A DNA stretch of 26,455 nt from Candidatus Pacearchaeota archaeon. GTDB lineage: Archaea > Nanobdellota > Nanobdellia > Pacearchaeales > GW2011-AR1. This document shows positions 14,723 through 21,647 of this stretch, one piece after another. Position 1 is the stretch's first letter; each line of letters opens with the position of its first letter. Below the pieces are notes generated by a model that was given only the letters and a program-made list of their open reading frames with translations, was not told the origin of the DNA and made no database searches. Position numbers and translations under genes: made by a program. Location of the stretch: NCBI GenBank assembly GCA_023133375.1, contig JAGLWP010000003.1:1-26455 (forward strand). Direction: 5' to 3'.

Positions 14723-15937
14723 TTATATTCTTGTAAAGCAAGGTATTCCTGCTTTTTTTAAAATATTCCTTGCTTTTTTTATTGAGTTCTCTCCTAAGAA
14801 GAATGCAGTTATTTTGTTCTTTTGTGGAGATTCTGCAAGAACCTTTGCAGTTTCTTCTGGAAGTGACATTGTTTGAGGGGTTAATATCACAATAATTGAA
14901 GGATAACTTTTGAGTTCATCTAATGTTTTTTTATAATCTTCTGGTTGAGCTGTTCCAATTAAATCAATTGGTTTTTCAACATTAATTCTTTGTTCTACAA
15001 TATAATCTGTTATCAAAGCTGCTGCTCCCCCAGCATTTGTTATAATTGCGGTTTTGGCTTTTGGCATTTTTGGAAAGTTTATCTTTGAACCAAATGCCTC
15101 TGATATTGAATTAACAAGTTTTATATTCGCCTGCTTGAAAGCACCTTTATAAATCTCAAAATCTGTTGCTAAACTTCCAGTATGACTTATTGTTGCTTCT
15201 ACACCTTTTTCTGATTTACCTGCTTTAATAACTATTATTTCTTTTTTTGATTTTTTGCAGATATTGATAAATCTTTTTCCTTGTTTTAATTTTTCAATGT
15301 ATAATATAATTTTTTTTGTGTTTTTGTCTTTGTTGAAATATTCAATAAAATCTGAGAAATTAAGGTCTGCCATATTCCCGAGACTTACAAATCCAGAGAA
15401 ACCTGACATTTGTTTTAATTGTGATATGTCAGCTATGTAGCTCCATAATGCTCCACTTTGACTTATGAATGCTACATCTCCTTTTTTAGCTGAACAGTTT
15501 GCAAAGGTTGTGTCGAGATTTGTATGGGGATTTGCTATCCCAAAACAATTTGGTCCAAGAAGATTTATTTTATTTTGTTTCGCAATTTTTAATATTTCTC
15601 TTTCTGAATTTCTGTCTCCTATTTCACTAAAACCAGCACTTATTATTATAACATTTTTTATTTTTTTTCTTCCGCACTCTTCAAAGATTTCTTTAACTCC
15701 TTTAGCCGGAATTGCGATTACTGCTAAATCTATTTTTTTTTGGCATTCTCTTAATGAAGCATAAACTTTTTTTCCCAAAATTTCATCATGTTTTATGTTA
15801 ATTGGAATGATTTCTCCCCCGAATTTTAATAGTTTTTGCATTAATGTATAACCTACTTTTCCAGGATGATTTGATGCTCCGACAACGGCAATTGTTTTTG
15901 GATTAAAGAATTTTTTTAATGATTTCCTTTTTTTCAT
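14723..15937 (-). CDS. acdA: ADP-forming acyl-CoA synthetase, alpha subunit
   Basis: 404 residues. Converts acyl-CoA + ADP + Pi to acid + CoA + ATP, the archaeal route for making ATP from acetyl-CoA. The CoA-binding Rossmann part begins NPKTIAVVGASNHPGKVG, then come LGPNCFGI and ISQSGAL. The phospho-accepting His is H252 in ISHTGSLA. It is somewhat shorter than the approximately 460 residues usual for separate alpha subunits, missing sequence at the C-terminus. The beta ATP-grasp subunit is the divergent neighbour, 46 nt away, sharing a TATA region, so both should be produced together. A fermentative, acetate-forming metabolism is a reasonable inference. Acid specificity cannot be read from sequence. 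Confidence 0.9.
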   Translation of the reverse strand: MKKRKSLKKFFNPKTIAVVGASNHPGKVGYTLMQKLLKFGGEIIPINIKHDEILGKKVYASLRECQKKIDLAVIAIPAKGVKEIFEECGRKKIKNVIIISAGFSEIGDRNSEREILKIAKQNKINLLGPNCFGIANPHTNLDTTFANCSAKKGDVAFISQSGALWSYIADISQLKQMSGFSGFVSLGNMADLNFSDFIEYFNKDKNTKKIILYIEKLKQGKRFINICKKSKKEIIVIKAGKSEKGVEATISHTGSLATDFEIYKGAFKQANIKLVNSISEAFGSKINFPKMPKAKTAIITNAGGAAALITDYIVEQRINVEKPIDLIGTAQPEDYKKTLDELKSYPSIIVILTPQTMSLPEETAKVLAESPQKNKITAFFLGENSIKKARNILKKAGIPCFTRI

Positions 15938-15952
15938 TTTATTAATGCGAAA

Positions 15953-15970
15953 AGTATATATAAATAAATT
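15953..15970. promoter_or_regulatory. Shared bidirectional TATA region between acdA and acdB
   Basis: GTATATATAAATAAATT contains TATATATAA on the plus strand (15955-15963, 25 nt from the acdB ATG). On the minus strand it gives TTTATATAT over almost the same bases (15964-15956, about 23-27 nt from the acdA ATG). One TBP site could therefore serve both directions. Confidence 0.6.
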
Positions 15971-15983
15971 TCTTTTTTAGATA

Positions 15984-16580
15984 ATGGAGGTATTTACAGA
16001 AAAAGAGGCTGAAGATTTTTTGGAGAATGAAAAGTTTGATGTTATTGAAAGAGTTTATGTTGAAAAAGAAAATGAATTAAAGAATGCAACAGAAAAATTA
16101 GGTTTTCCTTTAGTTATGAAAGTTTCTGGACAGGAGATTGTTCATAAGAATAAAGTTGGAGGAGTTGTGAAAGGTATTAAAGATTATGAAATTGCTTGGG
16201 AGGTTTTTAATAAACTTCAGGAAATCAAGGGTGTGCAAGGGGTGATGATTCAAAAACAAATTAAAGGAAAAGAATTTTTGTTGGGGATTAAGAGGACTCC
16301 AGAGTTTGGGCATGTTATTTGTTTTGGAGCTGGAGGGATTCATACAGAGAAATTAAAAGATGTTAGTTTTAGAGTTTATCCTTTTGGAAAAAGAGAAATA
16401 AAAAAAATGATGGAAGAGGTGAATGCTTCTAAAGATTTAGATAAGAAGTCTATTAAAATTATAGAAAAGAACATTTTTAAATTATGCAGATTAACTAAGA
16501 AGTATCCAAGGATAAAAGAACTTGATATTAATCCTTTAATACAAGGGAGAGTTGTTGATGCGAGAATTGTTTGGCAATGA
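15984..16580 (+). CDS. acdB: ADP-forming acyl-CoA synthetase, beta (ATP-grasp) subunit
   Basis: 198 residues, against about 230 for usual beta subunits. ATP-grasp signatures are FPLVMKVSGQEIVHKNKVGGV, the Lys-Glu stretch IKGKEFLLGIKR, FGAGGIHTEKLKDVSFRVYP and the metal/nucleotide end ELDINPLI. The family motif HK[ST]DVGGV reads HKNKVGGV here; the His is kept but the Asp is Lys, which is odd. It works with the alpha subunit encoded divergently upstream. The last 45 nt overlap the 3' end of the convergent DgkA-like gene. No Shine-Dalgarno sequence is apparent; the transcript is expected to be leaderless. Confidence 0.88.
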   Translation: MEVFTEKEAEDFLENEKFDVIERVYVEKENELKNATEKLGFPLVMKVSGQEIVHKNKVGGVVKGIKDYEIAWEVFNKLQEIKGVQGVMIQKQIKGKEFLLGIKRTPEFGHVICFGAGGIHTEKLKDVSFRVYPFGKREIKKMMEEVNASKDLDKKSIKIIEKNIFKLCRLTKKYPRIKELDINPLIQGRVVDARIVWQ

Positions 16581-17033
16581 ATTTTTTTTCTTATGAACAG
16601 ATAAGATGATTATGATGAAAGCGATATTTAACAGAATTAAGATTAAAGAGATTGGAGATTTTGATACAATGGCGAATAATTTTATCATAGGTTGGTAAAG
16701 GATTAATGATGCAACAATTACCATTAAGATAAATGATAAAAGAACTACTCCTGCCATTGTATTTTTGATTTCTCCGAATTCTTTACGGTATTCCGGAGAA
16801 ATTAGATCAATAAGTCTTTCAAAATTATTGTTGAATAGTTCTAAAATAATTACTAAAAATACAACTGTTAAGATTGTTATTAAATATGCTTTTGAGATTT
16901 TTAGGAGTAAAGAAGAAAAGATTGCAAATGCTCCAAGAAGTAAAAGTATTTTGAGCATGCGTTGTTTTGAGATACCATAGAAGATGCCCTTTATTGCACA
17001 TTTGAGACTAGTGATAAAAGAAACTTTACTCAT
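16536..17033 (-). CDS. DgkA-family membrane lipid kinase
   Basis: 165 residues. Integral membrane kinase of the prokaryotic diacylglycerol/undecaprenol kinase family; in an archaeon the substrate is probably a polyprenol or an archaeal lipid alcohol. SFITSLKCAIKGIFYG is the N-terminal amphipathic helix, ELFNNNFERLIDLISPEY matches the E-x-x-N-x-x-x-E active-site helix, and IKNTMAGVVLL aligns without gaps to the RAKDMGSAAVL segment of E. coli DgkA. The E69, N72, E76 and K94 equivalents are kept, but D95 is Asn. A fourth hydrophobic helix and an Asn-rich tail follow; the tail overlaps acdB. A TATA-like CTTAAAAAC (17056-17064) is about 27 nt from the ATG. Confidence 0.8.
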   Translation of the reverse strand: MSKVSFITSLKCAIKGIFYGISKQRMLKILLLLGAFAIFSSLLLKISKAYLITILTVVFLVIILELFNNNFERLIDLISPEYRKEFGEIKNTMAGVVLLSFILMVIVASLILYQPMIKLFAIVSKSPISLILILLNIAFIIIILSVHKKKNSLPNNSRINNSPLY

Positions 17034-17064
17034 GACATTCTTTGATTATGTTTGTTTTTAAGAA

Positions 17065-17910
17065 TTATTGTTGTGGGAAGTGTGTTTTTTGAGAGATGCC
17101 CTGAGAGGGATTTGCCCCTTTAAAGATTTTTCTTGTTTTTTCCTCTTTTTTTCTAACAATATCCATTAAACTTTTAACTTTTCGTCTGTCAATTGGAAGA
17201 TGAGTATTTCCTTGTGGTTTAAAATAACTTCCAATTATTGCTCCATCGCAAATTTGTAATTGTTCATAACCATTTTGTAAATTAACTCCTGCCCCCACAA
17301 TTAAAGGAAATTCTCCAAGTAATATCTTATAATCTCTTAATTTTTCTATTGGAGTCTCAACTCCTGTTCCACTTCCAGTTGTAACAATTACTTCACATCT
17401 TGATGTAGCTTCTGTTAAATCAATTTCTAAGGGATTTCTTGTTGGAGAGACATATTTGAATCCAACGCCTCCCAAGACAGCAATATCAGGAAATTCTTTT
17501 CTCAGTCTATCATATAATTCTAAATCTAGATCAGGAGTTTGAACGCTATCAAATTGAATAAATCTTGCACCATATTTTTGTGCTAACTTAAATCCAGAAT
17601 AAGGATTTTTTAATACATTAACTCCAATAACAACATTAAATCTACCTTGAGATTGCCTTAGAGTTTCTCGAACATTTTCTGGAGTTCCATGATAATCTTC
17701 TACTATTGCTCCATTAATCCCTTCTTGTTCATATATTGCTAATTCTTTTAATGCTCTAGAGATTTTTTCATCTTTGGTTTCTCCTGCTAGATGAATCATA
17801 CCAATTATAGGTTTGCTATGAAATAATTTTTTGAACTTATTTGTTTGCTCCATTTTTCTTTTCGCTTCTTTGTTGGGGATTTGAACTTCCTCCAATTCAA
17901 TGCCCTGCAT
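17065..17910 (-). CDS. BtpA/SgcQ-family TIM-barrel protein
   Basis: 281 residues. KPIIGMIHLAGE, GAIVEDYHGTPE, VIGVNVLKNPYSGFKLAQKYGARFIQ, PLIVGAGVN and DGAIIGSYFKPQGNTHLPID in this order are characteristic of the BtpA family. In cyanobacteria BtpA is needed for photosystem I accumulation. In archaea the role is unknown, and the phosphate-binding barrel suggests a sugar-phosphate-type ligand. The ATG at 17910 is only 26 nt past tRNA-Glu but has a TTTTAAGATAAAA TATA-like box at the right distance; M20 (17853) is the alternative start, at which the barrel begins more typically. The C-terminal tail GANPSQGISQKTH comes from a GC-rich stretch resembling the polB insert and may have been added by a repeat. 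Confidence 0.8.
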   Translation of the reverse strand: MQGIELEEVQIPNKEAKRKMEQTNKFKKLFHSKPIIGMIHLAGETKDEKISRALKELAIYEQEGINGAIVEDYHGTPENVRETLRQSQGRFNVVIGVNVLKNPYSGFKLAQKYGARFIQFDSVQTPDLDLELYDRLRKEFPDIAVLGGVGFKYVSPTRNPLEIDLTEATSRCEVIVTTGSGTGVETPIEKLRDYKILLGEFPLIVGAGVNLQNGYEQLQICDGAIIGSYFKPQGNTHLPIDRRKVKSLMDIVRKKEEKTRKIFKGANPSQGISQKTHFPQQ

Positions 17911-17935
17911 GGGAGTGGGTGGTTTTATCTTAAAA

Positions 17936-18162
17936 CGCCCCTGCCGAGATTCGAACTCGAGTCACCACCGTTCTCCAAAACCTTGTTTTCAAGGCATGTG
18001 AGGCTACATTGAGATGTTTAGACCAATGCTCTCATCGAGATTAGGTCACCCCTCTTTGAAGTTACTTCTATTTAATTTGATAAGAAATCTTTTAAAGAAG
18101 ATTTCTACAAACCACTTCGTATTTTGAGAGGGTGGCATTCTTGGCCTCTGAACTACAGGGGC
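17936..18162 (-). tRNA. tRNA-Glu(CTC) with 154-nt intron
   Basis: Acceptor GCCCCTG (18162-18156) pairs exactly with CAGGGGC (17943-17937). The D-stem is GTTC/GAAT. Anticodon stem CCACC (18135-18131) pairs with GGTGG (17969-17965). The T-arm is TCGAG-TTCGAAT-CTCGG. The loop starts CTCTCA, giving anticodon CTC at 34-36. The intron (18124-17971) begins after position 37. Exon CTC and intron AAA can pair with TTTTGGAG near the 3' splice site, forming a bulge-helix-bulge. No CCA is encoded. A TATA box AATTTATAAAGG (18187-18198) lies upstream. Confidence 0.85.
17971..18124 (-). other. Long structured intron of tRNA-Glu
   Basis: 154 nt, long for an archaeal tRNA intron. It contains a perfect 9-bp hairpin AGAAATCTT-CTTTAA-AAGATTTCT, a GACC...GGTC hairpin enclosing CTC-GAT-GAG, ACAT-CTCA-ATGT, and CCTTG-AAAA-CAAGG. 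No open frame of useful length is present. The order of helices suggests a folded intron RNA rather than random spacer. Confidence 0.6.
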
Positions 18163-18203
18163 ATCTAAAAAAATAAACAAATTCCTTTATAAATTTTAGG
18201 TTA

Positions 18204-18455
18204 TTATTTTACGAAGAAAACTGTGTCATTTGGTCTTACTTTTTCAGGAACTTTTATTCCAATGTGGTCTCCTTTTTTTGCTTTTTGCACACCCTCTTTT
18301 TCTATTTGTATACTGTCCACGACATGTTCAAAATCTGTTGTATTCCCTTTTACATGAATTTTGTCGTCAACTTTCAATTTGCCTGAAAGTTTTATTGCAG
18401 CAACACCAACATGCGAAAAGTAGCCAGACACCTTTCCAATTTCTTTTTCTGCCAT
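18204..18455 (-). CDS. EF-Tu domain 2-like small protein
   Basis: 83 residues. The sequence EIGKVSGYFSHVGVAAIKLSGKLKVDDKIHVKG...FEHVVDSIQIEKEGVQKAKKGDHIGIKV matches the beta-barrel domain 2 of translational GTPases (EF-Tu, IF2) without the G domain. Such stand-alone translation-factor-like proteins occur in several archaea; their role is not settled and could involve RNA or ribosome binding. A TATA-like ATTTAAATAT (18479-18488) lies about 29 nt upstream of the ATG. The gene is followed 41 nt later on the same strand by tRNA-Glu, whose own TATA box overlaps the gap. Confidence 0.8.
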   Translation of the reverse strand: MAEKEIGKVSGYFSHVGVAAIKLSGKLKVDDKIHVKGNTTDFEHVVDSIQIEKEGVQKAKKGDHIGIKVPEKVRPNDTVFFVK

Positions 18456-18530
18456 GATTTTTTAACGAACAGAAGATATTTAAATTTAGCGATTGATAAG
18501 TTTTTATACATTATTGGTTATTATATTTTA

Positions 18531-18603
18531 AGCCCCATAGTATAGTGGTCAAGTATGCGAGGTTCTGAACCTTGTGACCCAGGTTCGAATCCTGGTGGGG
18601 CTA
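18531..18603 (+). tRNA. tRNA-Gln(CTG)
   Basis: Acceptor AGCCCCA/TGGGGCT, anticodon arm CGAGG-TTCTGAA-CCTTG giving CTG, and T-arm CCAGG-TTCGAAT-CCTGG. Discriminator A, no encoded CCA. TATA-like TTTTTATAC (18501-18509) is about 26 nt upstream. Two nucleotides after its 3' end starts the hairpin of the 18605 repeat, whose T-rich arm may end transcription. Confidence 0.93.
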
Positions 18604-18604
18604 T

Positions 18605-18730
18605 AAAAGAAACCCGTTGGTTTCTTTTAAACTTCCTCGAAACACTGAACCCGATTTCCTTGCTCGAGCCTGCACTCTCTCGTATGGATTAGGTTCGTGC
18701 AAACTCTCGTTGCCTCCAGTGAAATCGCGC
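18605..18730 (+). repeat. Structured repeat element, intergenic copy 1
   Basis: Begins with a perfect 10-bp hairpin AAAAGAAACC-CGTT-GGTTTCTTTT (18605-18628). Then comes an outer helix CGATTTC (18652-18658) with GAAATCG (18721-18727), enclosing TGCAC (18671-18675) paired with GTGCA (18697-18701). A 32-nt core (18686-18717) differs at only four positions from 26153-26184. The element lies between tRNA-Gln and a membrane-protein promoter and has no coding frame of its own. Confidence 0.8.
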
Positions 18731-18776
18731 AATGAGCTATCGGAATCTTTTTATACTTCTTATTCTTCTTTTAAAA

Positions 18777-19076
18777 ATGGCAGTTGGAATTACCCTTTTG
18801 GTAATATCTGTTTTAATCCTTGCTATTTGGCTGATAGTTGAAATGAAGAGGATGAGGCATAAAGTATTCGCAGTTTTTTTAATCGTATTGATTTTAGTTT
18901 CATACTTTAGTTTTAGTTTTGTCCTTAAGGATAAGGAGATTAATCTTACAACGATTGAAGGAATAAAAACGGCAAGCATTTTATATTTTTCTTGGTTAGG
19001 AACAGTTTTTTCAAACTTTAAGACAATAACTTCAAAAGCTATTAAGATGGATTGGAAAGGGAATGAGACAAGCTAA
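18777..19076 (+). CDS. Small membrane protein, three helices, unknown
   Basis: 99 residues from the ATG at 18777 (MAVGITLLVISVLILAIW), chosen over an in-frame ATG 45 nt upstream because a TATA-like CTTTTTATACT (18747-18757) sits 25 nt before it. Helices lie at about 3-22, 31-49 and 68-88, with a basic turn MKRMRHK between the first two and a charged loop KDKEINLTTIEG before the third. No family is recognised. It precedes another small basic membrane protein on the same strand. Confidence 0.6.
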   Translation: MAVGITLLVISVLILAIWLIVEMKRMRHKVFAVFLIVLILVSYFSFSFVLKDKEINLTTIEGIKTASILYFSWLGTVFSNFKTITSKAIKMDWKGNETS

Positions 19077-19083
19077 AATTTAT

Positions 19084-19095
19084 AAACTATAGTTT
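19084..19095. promoter_or_regulatory. 12-bp palindrome AAACTATAGTTT upstream of the 19113 gene
   Basis: A perfect palindrome directly overlaps the probable TATA segment TTTATAAAC (19079-19086) and lies 18 nt before the ATG. It is a plausible dimeric repressor operator, although short AT palindromes also arise by chance in AT-rich DNA. Confidence 0.35.
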
Positions 19096-19112
19096 GTAAT
19101 ATATATAATCAA

Positions 19113-19403
19113 ATGGTTACAAAAAAGAGGGGAAGGAAAATTTCTAAAAAAGTTAAAAAGATTAGTAAAAAGAATGTTAAAGAAGGATTAGTACGGTCGA
19201 CAAAACGGAAGATGAAGCTTGTTTTGAAAAATTTAATTTTATTTACGATATTGACACTTGCATCATTTCTTCTTTATACTTTTTCTAATAATGAATTATT
19301 TAGAAGTTTATTTGGGTTGTTAGCAATGATTCTGGGTTTTGTGGGGCTTGCATTTTTAATTGTTTTTTTGGCTTTATGGATTTTGAAGTTGATGAAAAAA
19401 TAA
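19113..19403 (+). CDS. Small basic two-helix membrane protein, unknown
   Basis: 96 residues. Residues 3-35 are very basic (KKRGRKISKKVKKISKK and on), followed by helices at about 38-57 and 66-92. The basic N-terminus resembles that of the 7280-8158 protein, which suggests a shared way of facing RNA, DNA or lipid head groups on the cytoplasmic side; this is inference. No family is recognised. The ATG is 18 nt after a palindrome and about 31 nt after a TATA-like segment. Confidence 0.6.
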   Translation: MVTKKRGRKISKKVKKISKKNVKEGLVRSTKRKMKLVLKNLILFTILTLASFLLYTFSNNELFRSLFGLLAMILGFVGLAFLIVFLALWILKLMKK

Positions 19404-19457
19404 AAAGTTTTATATTTTGTTCTGAAATTAATTTTATATGCTTTAATTTAGTATTAT

Positions 19458-19530
19458 GCCACTTTAGCTCAGTTGGTAGAGCGCATGCTCGGTAAGCATG
19501 AGGCCCTGAGTTCAATCCTCAGAAGTGGCT
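19458..19530 (+). tRNA. tRNA-Thr(GGT) with C33
   Basis: Acceptor GCCACTT/AAGTGGC, D-arm GCTC-AGTTGGTA-GAGC, anticodon arm CATGC-TCGGTAA-GCATG, T-arm CTGAG-TTCAATC-CTCAG. The seven-base loop gives anticodon GGT but reads T32-C33, where nearly every tRNA has U33 before the anticodon. Discriminator T, no CCA. Confidence 0.88.
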
Positions 19531-19618
19531 TTTGCATTCGGTTTAGAAAGAGTATAAAATTTTTTATTCAACGTCTAAAACAAGAAACATATAAATAAGA
19601 CATCTTCGTAGATTATTA

Positions 19619-19873
19619 ATGAAATTACCTAGAATTAGTAAGGAGACAATCAAAGAACATGCAGAAGCTATTAAAGTTGCAAAAAAATCAAAGACCTTTA
19701 AAGCCCAGAGTAACAGAATTTCTAAAGAAATCTTAGAAGAAAATCCTGAGTTAGTAGACATTATACTTCCAACATTAGAATCTAAAAAATCAAAAGCCTA
19801 TAAATCAGGTTATCTTGCAGGATTTACAACTATCTATGATATTTTAAGAAAACAAGCAAAGAAATCTAAATAA
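19619..19873 (+). CDS. Small helical soluble protein, unknown
   Basis: 84 residues, Lys- and Glu-rich, predicted to be mostly helical: an amphipathic N-terminal half with ISKETIKEHAEAIKVAKKSK, then ENPELVDIILPTLESKKSKAY and a final helix with GYLAGFTTIYDILRKQ. No Cys and no membrane segment. TATA-like ACATATAAATAAG (19587-19599) lies about 26 nt before the ATG, supporting a real leaderless gene. No family is recognised; it could be a DNA- or RNA-associated small protein. Confidence 0.6.
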   Translation: MKLPRISKETIKEHAEAIKVAKKSKTFKAQSNRISKEILEENPELVDIILPTLESKKSKAYKSGYLAGFTTIYDILRKQAKKSK

Positions 19874-19914
19874 CCTTTAGTTAAGTTTATAAGTCCTTTA
19901 TCTTAACCCTGAAT

Positions 19915-20397
19915 ATGACTAAGGAAAATTTAGAAAACTTGAAAAAAGAATATGCAAAACTGCAAAAGAGATATGGGCTCCCGACATTTGAAGAATTGAA
20001 TAATTATTTTGAGGTAGAAAAGGCATCAGAAAATGAGACAGATTTTCTTTTGAGGGAAATTCGGAAATTAATTGCAGAGAGACTTTTTAATTATTTACGA
20101 TTCATAGAATCTCTTTTGAATCCAGTAAATGTTCCAATGTTTGTTTATTCTATTATTAAAACATTTGATGTTCAAGAAAAGGAGAAGCTTACAGAAATAT
20201 ACAAGAAGTTGGCTAAAAGGGAAGTAGAATTAATTGAATTGGATATTGATTCCACAGAAGAAAAGGAAGCGCAGTTTATCAAAGAGTCGTATAGATTGTG
20301 GCAGGGAATTAGGAAGGATGTTTTAGAAGTTATTGATGCTATAAAGAAAAATTGGGATACTAAAGTTGAGGCAGATAAAAAAGATTATTTTGGGTGA
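19915..20397 (+). CDS. Conserved-looking archaeal soluble protein (YGLPTFEEL motif), unknown
   Basis: 160 residues, acidic and helical. The segment KRYGLPTFEELNNYFEVEKASE followed by LLREIRKLIAERLFNYLRFIESLLNPVNVPMFVYSIIK looks like an archaeal uncharacterised family I have seen in several lineages; I cannot name a function. The middle PVNVP lies between two long helices. The TATA-like TTTATAAGT near 19884-19892 is 26 nt from the ATG. It is probably cytoplasmic; there is no signal or membrane helix. Confidence 0.65.
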   Translation: MTKENLENLKKEYAKLQKRYGLPTFEELNNYFEVEKASENETDFLLREIRKLIAERLFNYLRFIESLLNPVNVPMFVYSIIKTFDVQEKEKLTEIYKKLAKREVELIELDIDSTEEKEAQFIKESYRLWQGIRKDVLEVIDAIKKNWDTKVEADKKDYFG

Positions 20398-20441
20398 ATT
20401 AGTATGGAAATGTTTAAAAATCCATTAAGAATTCTGAAGAC

Positions 20442-21359
20442 ATGAAGCTCTATAAGATGTTAGGGCCATTAATGATAACCATTTTTTCATTAATGATTGG
20501 TTGTAAAATGGAAGAAAAAGATATGTATGGTTTTACTGTGCAGAATTGGAAGGCTGTAATGGCAGGATTTCCAAGAGAAGATGCATTTGATTATGATGAA
20601 GAAAAAGAAATAGCTTGTGTTGTTGACGGGGTCACAAGAGATTTTATAGACGGAAGTGTCGTGGGAAAGAATATTGAGAGTTTGATTAAAGTAAAAAAAG
20701 GATTATATCCTAATTATGCAAAAGATGCTTCAAGAATAGTTGTTGAGGGTTTTATGGGTTACAAATCTTTTGAGTTAGCAAATGAGAGAGTATGGGATTA
20801 TAATTTGAGAGCAGGACTTGTTCCTCCTGATTATCTTGCTAAAGATTTGGCAGGATGCACTGCTGCAGGAGTTTTTGAAGAAGGTGGAGAAATTCATTGG
20901 AGCTTTATAGCTGATTCTGGAGTTGCTATTGTTGATAGACAAGGAAATTTAAAATTTAAAACTTCTGATGAAGGTCCACATTCTCATGAGAAAAATCCAT
21001 ATTTAGAAGCTATCTTAAAAGCTAATGGTGGTTTTGTTAGTGCAAAAGGAAGAAAAATTATAAGAAGTCAATATAGAAATAATCCAGATGAGCCTTTTGC
21101 ATATGGTGTTTTGACAGGAGAGCCAGAAGCAGGGTATTATATTAGAAAAGGAACTATTAAACCAAATTCAGGAGATTATGTTTTGCTTTTTAGTGATGGG
21201 GTAGGAGAAATAATTTTCCTTAAGAATGAAGAAGGGAAAGAAAGATTAAATGAAGAATTTGTTGAGAAATTAATGAGAAGTGATGCAAGAAAATTAGAAA
21301 GATATTGTAAGAAAAGAATTGGAACTGAAGGAACCTTGGTTGTTTGGAATATAGAATAA
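20442..21359 (+). CDS. PP2C-like serine/threonine phosphatase with lipoprotein-like N-terminus
   Basis: 305 residues. PP2C motifs are in order: FPREDAFDYD (44-51), the metal-binding ACVVDGVT (DG 62-63), FIADSGVAIVDRQGNL, GDYVLLFSDGVGEI and the C-terminal GTEGTLVVWNIE. These should give a Mn/Mg-dependent protein phosphatase. The N-terminus MKLYKMLGPLMITIFSLMIGC ends in a lipobox-like LMIGC with Cys 21, which would place the enzyme on the outer face. This is unexpected for a PP2C. The start is supported by a TATA-like TGTTTAAAAATC (20410-20421) 26 nt upstream. The internal Met at residue 23 would remove the signal and give a cytoplasmic enzyme. Which is used is unresolved. Confidence 0.72.
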   Translation: MKLYKMLGPLMITIFSLMIGCKMEEKDMYGFTVQNWKAVMAGFPREDAFDYDEEKEIACVVDGVTRDFIDGSVVGKNIESLIKVKKGLYPNYAKDASRIVVEGFMGYKSFELANERVWDYNLRAGLVPPDYLAKDLAGCTAAGVFEEGGEIHWSFIADSGVAIVDRQGNLKFKTSDEGPHSHEKNPYLEAILKANGGFVSAKGRKIIRSQYRNNPDEPFAYGVLTGEPEAGYYIRKGTIKPNSGDYVLLFSDGVGEIIFLKNEEGKERLNEEFVEKLMRSDARKLERYCKKRIGTEGTLVVWNIE

Positions 21360-21388
21360 TTTTTATACTTTATTTTTCTTTTTGATTT

Positions 21389-21613
21389 ATGAAAAGCTTG
21401 CCTTTTGTTAAAAAACAAATATTGATTTTATTTGTTTTTTCTTTATTAATTTCAATAGCAGCAATAATCCATGGAATATATATGCATTTAGATTTTTCAC
21501 AGATAAAGAGATTAACGATTGAAGGTTTGATTTTAACGCTATTTGTAATTTTCCCTGCAATTTTATTTTTAGAATGGATTTTTGATATGAACAATAAAAA
21601 GAAATTTGATTAG
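21389..21613 (+). CDS. Small two-helix membrane protein, unknown
   Basis: 74 residues with helices at about 10-30 and 44-63, separated by HGIYMHLDFSQIKRLTIEG, and a short charged tail MNNKKKFD. It follows the PP2C-like gene on the same strand, but TTTTTATACTT (about 21360-21370) at 20-28 nt upstream indicates its own promoter. No family is recognised. The antisense frame is lower quality and has no promoter. Confidence 0.55.
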   Translation: MKSLPFVKKQILILFVFSLLISIAAIIHGIYMHLDFSQIKRLTIEGLILTLFVIFPAILFLEWIFDMNNKKKFD

Positions 21614-21647
21614 ATTGAGAGAAAAATTAGGAGAACTAAATAATTAA

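Noticed and set aside
17971..18060. A second tRNA (Ser- or Leu-like) nested in the tRNA-Glu intron
   Set aside because: GGTGACC...GGTC and CCTTGAAAACAAGG look tRNA-like, but no seven-base anticodon loop or matching acceptor forms; the only T-arm and 3' acceptor pair fully with the Glu 5' half.
17971..18124. Box C/D sRNA in the tRNA-Glu intron
   Set aside because: TCGATGA resembles a C box, but no good CUGA D box lies at the right distance. Mentioned only as an analogy.
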